Below, one piece after another: positions 1-9,997 of a DNA stretch of 64,000 bases. The notes below the pieces were generated by a model. It had not been told where the DNA came from. It saw nothing but the letters and a program-made list of their open reading frames with translations, and did no database searches. Position 1 is the first letter of the stretch; each line of letters opens with the position of its first letter. The position numbers were made by a program, and so were the translations under genes. Source of the stretch: Bdellovibrio sp. (GTDB lineage Bacteria; Myxococcota; SpSt-1050); assembly GCA_020725805.1 (NCBI GenBank), contig DYEF01000074.1:1-64000 (forward strand). The letters are read 5' to 3'.

Positions 1-198
1 ATCCTCCTCCCAGAGCAAATCGGAACTGTCCCCATCTATGCTCTTATAAATACCGATTGAAAAGCTGAGATTACCGGTTACTCCGTTGCCGTCCTTATCC
101 GTAATATACCCCTGATGCGTTATCACCATAGGAATACCGGCGGCAGAAAGAACCACACCATATGTCAATAATAAAACCAGATAAAATACCTTCTTCAT
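1..198 (-). CDS. N-terminal part of a secreted protein (runs off the window start)
   Basis: Reverse strand reads MKKVFYLVLLLTYGVVLSAAGIPMVITHQGYITDKDGNGVTGNLSFSIGIYKSIDGDSSDLLWEED with no stop; signal peptide followed by a HQGYITDKDGNGV-type module. Absent from the ORF track because it is open at the edge. Confidence 0.7.
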   Translation of the reverse strand, partial: MKKVFYLVLLLTYGVVLSAAGIPMVITHQGYITDKDGNGVTGNLSFSIGIYKSIDGDSSDLLWEED

Positions 199-218
199 TA
201 TAAAGCCCTCCTGTCTGA

Positions 219-716
219 TTATTTGAATTTTGCACCTGAATTTACACTGAAATCCCCGTTACTCATTATGCTCATACCGGAGTATCCGCTCACACTTTTC
301 AGAAAGTATTCTTCATTTGAACACTCTCCGGCTGCACCTTCATATACAGAGATTATCCCCGCCCTAAACTCCTGCTGAATATCGGAAGTGTCTGTAATAT
401 CCGCAATATCCGCCCCGCCGTCCGTTATATCACCGGATTCCCCGTCGCCTCCGGTATCGGTTATTATATCAGGGGAAATATCTGCAGTATCAATATCGGA
501 GATTACGTCTGCTTCAGCATCTTTGGGATTCTTCTTTACACATATAGCATTCACGCACTCCTCATCCGCTCTGCACTGTGCCGAATTCCTGCAGGTCCTT
601 ATGCCTGTGTCGGCACCCGCATCATCTCCCTTCTCACCCTCCGTATCCGAGGAACAGTGGATAAAAAAACATACAAGAGAGCAAAAGATTAGATATATAA
701 ATAAACACCTGCTCAT
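219..716 (-). CDS. Asp-rich putative lipoprotein
   Basis: Start MSRCLF preceded by GGAAGGA; hydrophobic N-terminus with lipobox-like FIHCSS; Cys motif CRNSAQCRADEECVNAIC; Asp-rich linker. Confidence 0.7.
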   Translation of the reverse strand: MSRCLFIYLIFCSLVCFFIHCSSDTEGEKGDDAGADTGIRTCRNSAQCRADEECVNAICVKKNPKDAEADVISDIDTADISPDIITDTGGDGESGDITDGGADIADITDTSDIQQEFRAGIISVYEGAAGECSNEEYFLKSVSGYSGMSIMSNGDFSVNSGAKFK

Positions 717-865
717 AAGATTTTCCTTCCTTTCATTCTGCCTATTATACAAAATATTTAATAATTTGTAAACATAGCTCTGCCGGACTCATAACTTTAA
801 TAGCCGGTTGCCAGTCAGAAACCCGGGACAAAAATCACAAGATTTAACAAATCAGTTAATTACAA

Positions 866-2863
866 TTACATAACAGCCGAAGGAGGTGGCGGTTCATCAG
901 GAGAACCTGCATTTTTAACAGGGAAATAAACAAGTATGAACGCAATTATTCCGAAAATAATAAGGCTTATTATATAAGTCGGATTTTCGAAGAGTGAAGG
1001 AATCTTTACATCAAAGAAAGCCAGAGCAGCAAATATAAGTCCCATAAGCGCCTCACCCGCAATAAGACCTGAGGCAAGGAGAACACCTACATTCGAACTT
1101 CTGATCTTCTGTGCATCGTTGAATTTTCTCTTTTCCGAGACCATATCATATATACCTCTGATGATTCCTCCTACAAAGATTGCCGCAGTGGTTTCAAAAG
1201 GCAGGTACATACCGACACATACAAGCATCGGACTTCTCACCTGAACAAGGATGAGTCCTATCGCCATCAGCATACCGACCACAATCAGAGGCCATGTCAT
1301 CGAACCTCCCACAATACCCTGTGCAAGAAGCGCCATAAGTCCGGCCTGCGGAGCCGGCAGCGCCTTACCGCCAAAACCTGTTCCTCCCATCTTGATATCC
1401 CCCACGTGCAGGATAAGGAGAGGGATAAACATCACGGCTGATGCAACAATTACTCCGATAATATCACCAATCTGCATCTTATATGGGGTACCGCCAAGTA
1501 TGTGTCCGACCTTCAGGTCCTGAAGCATTTCACCCGCCACAGCTGCTGACACACAAATAACTGCCGCAACACCGAGGACTGCAGCAACACCCTGTGTCCC
1601 TTCCATCCCGAGCACAACCATCAGAAGCGCTGCCACAATCAGTGTCGAGATCGTCAGACCTGATATCGGATTGTTCGAGGAGCCTATCATACCTACCAGA
1701 TAACCTGATACTGCTGCAAAGAAGAAACCCGCGATCACCATAACAATCGCCGCAACAAGTGCCGCCCCGAAACTCTGTGAGAAGTAATAATAAAGGGCAA
1801 ATGTCAGAACAGTTGCACCAAGCAGCGCCGGAAGAACATATTTCAGACTGATATCCTTTTCGGTCCTCTTGACCTCTGTCTGCGCCTGTGCAGACTTCTT
1901 GAGGTCGGATATCGAACGTTTGATTCCGTTTATCAGTGAGGTCCTCATTCTGTAGAGTGTAAATGCCGCGCTGACGAGCATCCCTCCTATCGCAATAGGT
2001 CTTACTATCGATTTCCACACGGCATATGAGATTGCTATCCAGTCGGCACTCTGCCCCTGAGCAATCAGATTCGCCTCAACCTTATCTCCCACAAAGTAAA
2101 GCATAAGAGGGACGAAGAGTCCCCACGCCAGAAGTCCGCCAGAAAAATTCAGGGCAGCCAGTTTCGGCCCTATAATATAACCTACTCCTATATACGCCGG
2201 CGATACACCGGGGGTGGTAAATAATGCTCCGCCACCGCCGTCGACATTTGTACCCGAGACCTTTACAGCCGATTTCGAAAATGTAATGAATTTCTCATAG
2301 ATTGCCGGAAAGACATTGAGTTTTCCCAGAAGCTGTATGAATGCGCCCGCTCCGAGTGCACCAAACAGAAACTTGGCCCCTGTTCCTCCGCCCCTTCCTG
2401 CCTTGTGAATCTCTGCTGCTGCAACTGATTCCGGAAACGGGAGGTCCTTGTCTTCTACCATCACCCTTCTGAGCATCGTCACAAAGAGAATACCGATAAT
2501 ACCGCCTATCGCCATAATTGCAGAAGATTCCCAGAAATGAGACATATCGAATTCGGGCCATATCTTCGCAATATAAAATGCAGGGATTGTAAATATAGCT
2601 CCGGCCGCAACCGACTCGCCGATTGAACCGACCGTACGAGCCATATTTTCCTCAAGGAGCGAACCCCTGAATAGTCTCAGAACAGCCATACCTATAACAG
2701 CCGCCGGATATGTAGCAGCAATTGTCATACCTGCCTTGAGTCCAAGATATGCATTGGCGGCACCAAGAACCACACACAATACAAGACCGATTAAGAGTGC
2801 CTTGAGGGTAAACTCCTTTACGTTATTAAGATTGTCATTGTTTGGAGAATTGTTCTCTGACAT
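866..2863 (-). CDS. OPT family oligopeptide transporter
   Basis: Many TM segments, N-terminal ANAYLGLKAGMTIAATYPAAVIGMAVLR; start MSENNSP preceded by AAGGAGG. Confidence 0.88.
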   Translation of the reverse strand: MSENNSPNNDNLNNVKEFTLKALLIGLVLCVVLGAANAYLGLKAGMTIAATYPAAVIGMAVLRLFRGSLLEENMARTVGSIGESVAAGAIFTIPAFYIAKIWPEFDMSHFWESSAIMAIGGIIGILFVTMLRRVMVEDKDLPFPESVAAAEIHKAGRGGGTGAKFLFGALGAGAFIQLLGKLNVFPAIYEKFITFSKSAVKVSGTNVDGGGGALFTTPGVSPAYIGVGYIIGPKLAALNFSGGLLAWGLFVPLMLYFVGDKVEANLIAQGQSADWIAISYAVWKSIVRPIAIGGMLVSAAFTLYRMRTSLINGIKRSISDLKKSAQAQTEVKRTEKDISLKYVLPALLGATVLTFALYYYFSQSFGAALVAAIVMVIAGFFFAAVSGYLVGMIGSSNNPISGLTISTLIVAALLMVVLGMEGTQGVAAVLGVAAVICVSAAVAGEMLQDLKVGHILGGTPYKMQIGDIIGVIVASAVMFIPLLILHVGDIKMGGTGFGGKALPAPQAGLMALLAQGIVGGSMTWPLIVVGMLMAIGLILVQVRSPMLVCVGMYLPFETTAAIFVGGIIRGIYDMVSEKRKFNDAQKIRSSNVGVLLASGLIAGEALMGLIFAALAFFDVKIPSLFENPTYIISLIIFGIIAFILVYFPVKNAGSPDEPPPPSAVM

Positions 2864-2940
2864 TAAAATACCTCCTTGCCCTTGTCCACCCCTTATATTA
2901 GTTAACTGACCAAATTTCAAGTAAAAGAAGGCGAAGAGAT

Positions 2941-3909
2941 TTATTTCTTCTTTTCCTTAAACAGCTTCTCGAGTTCGGCGGCCCTCTTCTCTACATCAGA
3001 CCTTTTCAGCGAAAGCTCCTCATAGACCCTTTTTAAGAGCTCGATCTTCTCCTTTAATTCATCAGAGCCGGTATTGTTCAGGTCGATATCTATCAGCAGA
3101 GGTTTCTCCTTCCCTATATTCATCTGACTGACAAGACCGCTCTTTTCATAGGTTACCTCTATCCTTATCTTGATATCCTGAGAGGACGAGCCAGAGGAAG
3201 GGACAGTAGTAGATGTACCCACACTGCTGTCAAAACCCGTCTCAGTTACCGATTTTTCATCTTTGCCGCCTGACTGAACCTGTGATGCACTCTCCGAGAC
3301 ACCTTTGACATTCTTTTTGACGACGGCCATAACCGAATCTTCGTCAAAGAGTGACTGCTCCCTGATAAATGCCTGAGATTCCTCCTTAAGTCTCATCTTC
3401 TTTTCGGCGGCCTCAAGCCTTTCTATCTCCCTGAGAAGTTTATTCTCCTTGTCCTTAAGAATCAGAACCTTCTCCCTCAGTTCGGACGGTCCTTCAAAGT
3501 GATTTGCCCCCGAAATTCTGAGAGTCAGAACCTCCGGCTTTTCCTTTGGAATCTCCAGCCCGGCATTCTTCAGCTCCTCTATAACCTTCTCGAGTTCACC
3601 GTACTTTCTCTCGAGCTGAACAGAAATACTCTGCGCCTGTGCCATCAGACTCAGAAGCTCTGCCTCTTCCAGAATACTGAGGCTTTTCTTTGACTTCAGC
3701 TTGTTTATTTTTCCGGTAATCTCCTGATACTGCCTGTTCATAGATATCGCCGAGCTCTCGATCTCGCTCTTCGCCTTCAGAAGTTTCTCGGTCTTACTTT
3801 CGGAGGCCGAAAGGTATAAAGGTATAAAAGCGAAAAGTAGAATAAGAAGGACCGTCAGCCTTCCGGCCCTGATACCGCAAAAAAATCTTTTAAAAGACCC
3901 GAGATTCAT
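2941..3909 (-). CDS. Exported coiled-coil protein of unknown function
   Basis: Signal/TM N-terminus and long heptad-rich Glu/Lys segments. Confidence 0.6.
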   Translation of the reverse strand: MNLGSFKRFFCGIRAGRLTVLLILLFAFIPLYLSASESKTEKLLKAKSEIESSAISMNRQYQEITGKINKLKSKKSLSILEEAELLSLMAQAQSISVQLERKYGELEKVIEELKNAGLEIPKEKPEVLTLRISGANHFEGPSELREKVLILKDKENKLLREIERLEAAEKKMRLKEESQAFIREQSLFDEDSVMAVVKKNVKGVSESASQVQSGGKDEKSVTETGFDSSVGTSTTVPSSGSSSQDIKIRIEVTYEKSGLVSQMNIGKEKPLLIDIDLNNTGSDELKEKIELLKRVYEELSLKRSDVEKRAAELEKLFKEKKK

Positions 3910-4057
3910 AGCAAATTAGTATTATATATCAAGTTACGTTCCAGTAAGGAATGGAAAGTAGTCAATAATATCAACGAGATAACTGTTTATACCACCGGCA
4001 ACCATATATAATTATTCATTTTTTTGCGAAATAAACATATATTAGCCTTATTACCGA

Positions 4058-4564
4058 CTATTTGAGCCTCCCCCTTGTGCTCCCCTGATGCGTCAGGAAT
4101 TTATCGACTATAAAAATTCCTTCAATCTGATATTTTTCCTTATCGAGCGATTTTACAGTCAAAAGAGTACTTTTACCTTTTCTCAGATCCTCTGAAATAT
4201 TACTGCTGCCAAAAACGCAGGATACATTTACGGCCGCCTGTCTTATATCCTTCTGCAGAACGGATTCAAAATAATCGTCCGGTATTCCCTGGTCGGGGAC
4301 GATAAGCAGGACCGCTGTATTGTTTTCAGACGGAATTATCTTGATTTTGTACGTCTTGTTCCGGGGTTCGCAGAGAAAATAATCCACCTTCTCTCCCGAG
4401 AGCACGGCTGTACACCTGTTATCACTCTCTGCACTGACTTTCAGATGCTCAAAGACATCACCTGTCAGATAAGGTTTTTTCACACATCCGGCCGGAAAAA
4501 AACAGATAACAGGCAGGCATAGTGAAAAGAACAGAAAAACTGAATTTCCCGCAATCCTTCTCAT
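4058..4564 (-). CDS. Putative lipoprotein
   Basis: Signal peptide with lipobox CFFPAGC; 1-nt gap to glpK. Confidence 0.6.
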   Translation of the reverse strand: MRRIAGNSVFLFFSLCLPVICFFPAGCVKKPYLTGDVFEHLKVSAESDNRCTAVLSGEKVDYFLCEPRNKTYKIKIIPSENNTAVLLIVPDQGIPDDYFESVLQKDIRQAAVNVSCVFGSSNISEDLRKGKSTLLTVKSLDKEKYQIEGIFIVDKFLTHQGSTRGRLK

Positions 4565-4565
4565 C

Positions 4566-6047
4566 TCATACCCTCTTCAAGGCCTCTTTCCATCTTGATT
4601 TGATTTTCTTTACCTCTGAGGATTTCAGGGAAGGGAGAAACTCCTTCTTTATCCTGAAACTCTCCTTTAATGAGTTCAGGTCCTTGATATATCCCGAGCC
4701 GAGTGCTGCGAGCATTGCAGCACCCATTGCGGTTGTCTCGATTATCTCCGGACGATGAACCTTTCTGTTCGAGACCGAGGCCTGAAACGAGAGCAGATAA
4801 TCGTTGGCAGAGGCACCGCCGTCAACTCTTAAGACCCTGATTCTGCTCCCGAGGTCTCTCTCCATAGCCTCGATAATATCGTTCGACTGGAGGGCAATGG
4901 ATTCAACCGCGGCTTTTGCTATATGTGCTTCAGTCGTACCTCTCGTGATTCCCCATATAAGTCCCTTTGCCTCCTTCTTCCAGTGTGGAGCACCCAGACC
5001 TACAAATGCCGGGACTATTACAACACCTCCGGAATCCGGAACAGATGCCGAAAGACTCTCCACCTCCGAAGATTTTTCTATGAGTTTCAATCCGTCTCTC
5101 AGCCACTGTACAACCGCGCCCGCAATAAAGACCGAACCTTCGAGGGCATAGACAACCTTATTCCCGATCTGCCAGGCAATCGTCGTGAGCAGTCCATACC
5201 TCGAAGTTCTTATCTTCTCTCCTGTATTCGTAAGCAGAAACGCACCTGTGCCGTATGTAATCTTTGTTTCACCTGCGTTAAAACAGCACTGACCGAAGAG
5301 CGCCGACTGCTGGTCCCCTGCAATACCTGATATAGGGATACCATCGGGCAGAAAATCAAGTCCCTTTGTATATCCGAATATACCGGATGAAGGCATGACC
5401 TTCGGAAGTACAGACGACGGTATTCTGAATATCTTCAGCAATTCCTCATCCCAGCGCAAAGTACGGATATTGAAGAGCATCGTCCTCGATGCATTGGAGA
5501 CATCCGTAGCGTGTACTTCTCCTGAAGTGAGCCTTGAAAGGACGAATGAATCCGATGTCCCGAATGCAAGATTCCCGCTTTCGGCCATCTTCCTTATATC
5601 GGGTCTGTTTTCGAAGAGCCATATTATTTTGGTAGAGCTGAAATACGGGTCCAGTACGAGTCCGGTCTTCCCCTTGACTCTCTTCAGAAGGCCCTTCTTC
5701 TGGAGTCTGTTACAGATATCCGAACTCCGTCTGCACTGCCAGACAATTGCATTGTAAACCGGTTTCAGACTCACCTTATCCCAGAAGAAAGAGGTCTCTC
5801 TCTGGTTTGTTATTCCGATTGCGGCCACCTCTTCGCCCCTGATGCCGCCCTTTTGGAGTGCCTCATTAACGGAGTATCTGATGCTCTCCCATATATCTTC
5901 AGGATTGTGCTCGACCCAGCCCGGATTCGGATATATCTGTAAAAATTCCTTCTGACCCACACTTACAATTCTGAAATCCCGGTCAAACAGAATAGCGCGG
6001 GAACTTGTGGTCCCCTGGTCAATTGCAAGAAAATATCTCTTCTCCAT
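4566..6047 (-). CDS. glpK: Glycerol kinase
   Basis: FGGY kinase with AIDQGTTSSRAILFD, GITNQRET, GDQQSALFGQ, VDGGASANDYLLSFQA. Confidence 0.95.
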   Translation of the reverse strand: MEKRYFLAIDQGTTSSRAILFDRDFRIVSVGQKEFLQIYPNPGWVEHNPEDIWESIRYSVNEALQKGGIRGEEVAAIGITNQRETSFFWDKVSLKPVYNAIVWQCRRSSDICNRLQKKGLLKRVKGKTGLVLDPYFSSTKIIWLFENRPDIRKMAESGNLAFGTSDSFVLSRLTSGEVHATDVSNASRTMLFNIRTLRWDEELLKIFRIPSSVLPKVMPSSGIFGYTKGLDFLPDGIPISGIAGDQQSALFGQCCFNAGETKITYGTGAFLLTNTGEKIRTSRYGLLTTIAWQIGNKVVYALEGSVFIAGAVVQWLRDGLKLIEKSSEVESLSASVPDSGGVVIVPAFVGLGAPHWKKEAKGLIWGITRGTTEAHIAKAAVESIALQSNDIIEAMERDLGSRIRVLRVDGGASANDYLLSFQASVSNRKVHRPEIIETTAMGAAMLAALGSGYIKDLNSLKESFRIKKEFLPSLKSSEVKKIKSRWKEALKRV

Positions 6048-6058
6048 AAAACCTCCGT

Positions 6059-6820
6059 CTATCTTTTAATAAATTCATAAATCTTTTCAAATACCACGCT
6101 GTTGCCATCCTCGAGGGTAATCAGATGTCCCATATTTTCGGGGATATAAACATATATATCCCTGCTCGAGACACCTGATACCATTTCAGAGAGATTCCCG
6201 AAACTCACGTCCCTGTCGGACTTTGAATAGACAAACATTATACTCTGACTGACGCTCTTAAGACTCTTTCTGGTGCTCTGCATCAGTTTATAAAATTCGT
6301 ATGAGGCTTTAGTCGGAACGCTCCGGTATGAGGGATTCTCAGTCCATATCTTCCGGTAACGTTCATCTGCGGGTTCAGGCTTCTTTACTGACCTTACGAG
6401 CATTCTGAAGAGCGGAATCCTGCAGGCACTGACAAAAAGACCGTTCTCGCCTGTCAGATAGAGCGGGGATGCGATTACAATAACCTTCTCTATATCCCTG
6501 TGCACAGAGGCGAGTTTGAGTGCAAGCAGCCCGCCCATAGAGAGGCCGAGCACGTATACCTTCTGAACCTTCTGAGCAAGGTAATTCAGCGCGGATTCCG
6601 CCGAACTGATCCAGTCATAAAAACTGCACCTGTCGAGCTCCTCTTCGCTCGTCCCGTGACCCGCAAGTCTCGGGCAGAGCACCGTAAATCCTTTTTTATG
6701 AAAATATTCACCGGCAGGTCTCATCTCGTAAGGAGTACCCGTAAATCCGTGCAGAAGGAGTATCCCGCCCTCCTTGCCGGACTCTAATTCGAAGCCGTCT
6801 CGTTTATCCATGTTATTCAT
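6059..6820 (-). CDS. Alpha/beta hydrolase (monoglyceride lipase/carboxylesterase-like)
   Basis: LLLHGFTGTPYEMRPAG, GLSMGG nucleophile elbow, C-terminal MGHLI. Start set at MNNMDKRD; the track's upstream start overlaps the kinase gene. Confidence 0.85.
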   Translation of the reverse strand: MNNMDKRDGFELESGKEGGILLLHGFTGTPYEMRPAGEYFHKKGFTVLCPRLAGHGTSEEELDRCSFYDWISSAESALNYLAQKVQKVYVLGLSMGGLLALKLASVHRDIEKVIVIASPLYLTGENGLFVSACRIPLFRMLVRSVKKPEPADERYRKIWTENPSYRSVPTKASYEFYKLMQSTRKSLKSVSQSIMFVYSKSDRDVSFGNLSEMVSGVSSRDIYVYIPENMGHLITLEDGNSVVFEKIYEFIKR

Positions 6821-8366
6821 ACTTAAGATAAATCCTGAATGTCGTCCCCTTATCCACCTCGCTCTCAACCTCAATCCTTCCGTTGTGCGCGGCAATGGCA
6901 TTTTTTACAATCGTAAGACCGAGTCCCACTCCCCCTTCGGATTTTCTGGTCGAGAAAAACGGGTCGAAAATCTTCTTTCTGACCTCCTCGGGCATACCCT
7001 TGCCGGTATCACTTATCGAAATAACGACTGTATCATTTTCGGCCTTTGCCTCGATATTCAGCCGGCCTCCCTCTGTCATTGCCTGAACCGCATTGGATAT
7101 CAGATTGACTATTACCTGCGAGAGCTGGTTCGGATAACAGGTCAGGAATATACTCTGGTCCACGGACATAACAGTCTCGATCTCCTTTTTCTCGATGAGA
7201 TACTGGCAGAAATACAGGGCCTGATTGAAGAGATTTGCAAGCCTGACCCGCTCCTTCTCTTCGGAAAATGGTCTCGCATATGTAACTATGGACTTTACGA
7301 AATACTGAATGCGGTCGATTGTCGTCTCTATCCTTTCGATCTTCTCAGATATATCCTGTACCGAAAAATTCCCTGAGGAGAGTCTCTTCTTGACATACTC
7401 AGCATAGACCTTGATGGATGTAATGGGATTATTCAGTTCGTGCGATATCTGTGATACAAACTCACCGATTGTTGCCAGTTTTCTTGCATCCTCATACTGG
7501 GTTTTGAGGTCCAGAAACTCCGTTACATCCATACCGATAGCAACGATATACTGAAGTTCTCCGACAGAATCTCTTAACGGGGTAAGAGTCATATTCATAT
7601 TGAATTCCCTATCGCCCTGCCTGAAAAAGAGTGAAAGATTTACACGGTCGAGCTTTTCGCTCTTGAGTCGCAAAAATGCCCTGTGGAGTTTCAGACGCTC
7701 GGATGCGGGGAAGAAACCTGCTACCGGCTGCCCTATTATCTCCCTGAATTCCTTACCGACTTTCTCCTTGAAGAATCTGTTAATGAGAACCACCTTTCCG
7801 TCGGCATCCACCACGGAGATAAGGACACCTGCATTATCAATTATACCGTAGAGAAACTTGCGGTATGTCTCCGTCCTGCCCAGAAGTCTGATATTGTTTA
7901 CGGAGACCGCGAGCTGATTTGCAAAGAGTATCATCAGCAGTTTATCCTCAGGCTTCAGCGCTCCCGAAGGACTCTCCAGATTTATTATGCCGACAAGTTC
8001 ACCCTTATATACAACCGGCGTACCTGTCCCGTCTGATGTATCCCTGAATATGTGATGATACTTTTCGGTATATTCCACCACTTGGGAATAAAGTCCGCCT
8101 GTTTTGTAAACTCCCATCTTTTTGGCCGTGTTCTCCTTGATTCTGATTATCTGCAGTTCAGAATGATTAACCGGCCCTTCTGCGATAGTGGAGGTTATCC
8201 TCCTCTCGTTCTCCGAAAAGAGTCTGATACTGTAATAATAGCCTCCGAATATTGCTTTGAGTGTATTGGCGGTAATTCTGAGCAGCTGCTCCTCATTGTA
8301 TACTGATATTATGCCTTTTGAAAATTCCTCAAAACTCGAGAGTTCCGAAGAGGTGAGAAACTCCAT
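6813..8366 (-). CDS. GAF-PAS sensor histidine kinase
   Basis: GAF-like N-terminus, PAS (FLYGIIDNAGVLISVVDADGKVVLIN), HisKA SQISHELNNPITSIK, HATPase GVGLGLTIVKNAIAAHNG. Confidence 0.88.
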   Translation of the reverse strand: MEFLTSSELSSFEEFSKGIISVYNEEQLLRITANTLKAIFGGYYYSIRLFSENERRITSTIAEGPVNHSELQIIRIKENTAKKMGVYKTGGLYSQVVEYTEKYHHIFRDTSDGTGTPVVYKGELVGIINLESPSGALKPEDKLLMILFANQLAVSVNNIRLLGRTETYRKFLYGIIDNAGVLISVVDADGKVVLINRFFKEKVGKEFREIIGQPVAGFFPASERLKLHRAFLRLKSEKLDRVNLSLFFRQGDREFNMNMTLTPLRDSVGELQYIVAIGMDVTEFLDLKTQYEDARKLATIGEFVSQISHELNNPITSIKVYAEYVKKRLSSGNFSVQDISEKIERIETTIDRIQYFVKSIVTYARPFSEEKERVRLANLFNQALYFCQYLIEKKEIETVMSVDQSIFLTCYPNQLSQVIVNLISNAVQAMTEGGRLNIEAKAENDTVVISISDTGKGMPEEVRKKIFDPFFSTRKSEGGVGLGLTIVKNAIAAHNGRIEVESEVDKGTTFRIYLKYE

Positions 8367-8371
8367 CCCTG

Positions 8372-9997
8372 TTACTCCTTATCTCCCTCGTCATTATTTA
8401 TATCGATAATCTTTGCGGAACCGACATATTCCTTCGTCTTGTACCGCGTAATGTTTGCAATGTTTTTTATGATCTGTGCCATCCTCTCGCACTCCTGATT
8501 TATCGTCAGGAGATATTTATGCTCCAGTGTGCCTTCCTTGGCACGCTTTGTCAGAAGTTCAACATAGCCCATAATCGACTGCAAAGGCTGATTCATCTCG
8601 TGTGCCGCTGTACCCGCAAGGGCTGCCGTAAAAGCCTTCTTACGGGCGATTTCGAGATTCTCCGAAAGTTCAACGAGTTTTTCCTGAGCGTTTATCAGCT
8701 CCCTCATATCAATAAACTGCCAGATAATCCCTGTAAAATCATTGCTCCTGCCGATGAGTTTTGCATTCAGCATAACCGGAACCGCTTCTTTCTTCTTGCT
8801 TATGAAGAGTTTCTTTCCCATCGACACCATATTGCGGGAACCGAATCTCCTGTTGTGAAACTCATCTATGATATCTTCCGAATAGTCCTGAGGAAGAAGC
8901 TCCTGTATCCTCATCTTCTCAACCACCTCCGAACTCTGATATCCGAGCACCTTCTCCGTGGTCTTGTTGAAGACGAGAATCTGTCCGTCGACATTGGTAA
9001 TGATAATTCCTTCGATTGCCTCCTGAATCAGGTCGTTTAGGAAATCCCTGTCCTCCCTGAGTCTCGAAAGGGTAAATTCCATAGACTCAATCTCTGATGC
9101 CATACTCTTCGAAGCAGATTTCATCTCGCTCAGAAACTTTGAATTGTTGAAAAATATTCCGATTATCTCACCTACGAGAGTCATAAAATCAAGTTCGACC
9201 GAAGAGAGGTGCTGCTCCCTGTTGTCCCTGATGAAGATCACCCCCAGAAACTCGTTGATGTCGTTTATGGGGATAAGGCAGATGTACCTGATTCCGGCCT
9301 CCTTTAGATTTCGGTTGAAATCCCTTAGGATGGCAGATTTTTCGGTATTGCTTATCTCAAACGGCCTCCTCGTTCTGATAATCTCCTTTATCTCGGGATA
9401 CTTGTCGAGTTTTAAGGGCATTCTGAAGAGCTTGTCATTGTCAGAGGTAGAGACCATTATAAATTCGTGTTTGTTGTCGGGCACTACAATAATAGAACAC
9501 CTCATTACACCGAGATATTCGGCAATCCTCTTTGCAACGATATGAATGGTGTCGTAGAAATCCTCCGCCCTCGCAAGACTGTTTGCAATTTCCGAGAGCA
9601 GTCCGAAGTGCTCCACATTGCTGATACCACTCTTAAGAAGCCTCAGAAGTCTAATATTAAGCTTTATCTTGTACAGAAGGTGTTCTGGTTTGAACGGTTT
9701 ATTCAGATAATCGTCATAATAACCGAATTCCTTTTCGAGTACCAGCAGCTGGTCCACCTGAATAAGAATCAGAATCCTTACTGACTGGGAGATTTCTCTT
9801 GCGGCCCTTATCAGTCTGGCTGCCGCCTGTTTACCTCCTGAAAAGTCCACTACCAGAAGGTCGCATCCTGCTATATCGCCCGTCTTCTCGGGTGCATCAT
9901 CCCCGAAGACGAGTATCTCCGTATCCTCCTTCTGAAGTTCCTTCGATATCTTCTGCACTATCCCGTCGGGGACGAGTGCAAATGCAATCCTCATCAT
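8372..9997 (-). CDS. Receiver-like/GAF/PAS protein with HisKA segment but no HATPase domain
   Basis: N-terminal receiver-like fold (DLLVVDFSGG, YLNKPFKPEHLL), GAF, PAS (FLNDLIQEAIEGIIITNVDGQILVFN), HisKA AGTAAHEMNQPLQSIMGYVELL, then stop. Start overlaps larC stop as ATGA. Confidence 0.8.
   Translation of the reverse strand: MMRIAFALVPDGIVQKISKELQKEDTEILVFGDDAPEKTGDIAGCDLLVVDFSGGKQAAARLIRAAREISQSVRILILIQVDQLLVLEKEFGYYDDYLNKPFKPEHLLYKIKLNIRLLRLLKSGISNVEHFGLLSEIANSLARAEDFYDTIHIVAKRIAEYLGVMRCSIIVVPDNKHEFIMVSTSDNDKLFRMPLKLDKYPEIKEIIRTRRPFEISNTEKSAILRDFNRNLKEAGIRYICLIPINDINEFLGVIFIRDNREQHLSSVELDFMTLVGEIIGIFFNNSKFLSEMKSASKSMASEIESMEFTLSRLREDRDFLNDLIQEAIEGIIITNVDGQILVFNKTTEKVLGYQSSEVVEKMRIQELLPQDYSEDIIDEFHNRRFGSRNMVSMGKKLFISKKKEAVPVMLNAKLIGRSNDFTGIIWQFIDMRELINAQEKLVELSENLEIARKKAFTAALAGTAAHEMNQPLQSIMGYVELLTKRAKEGTLEHKYLLTINQECERMAQIIKNIANITRYKTKEYVGSAKIIDINNDEGDKE

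Noticed and set aside
6774-7376. 200-aa plus-strand ORF spanning the esterase/kinase junction
   Set aside because: Antisense to two well-supported genes, no motif.
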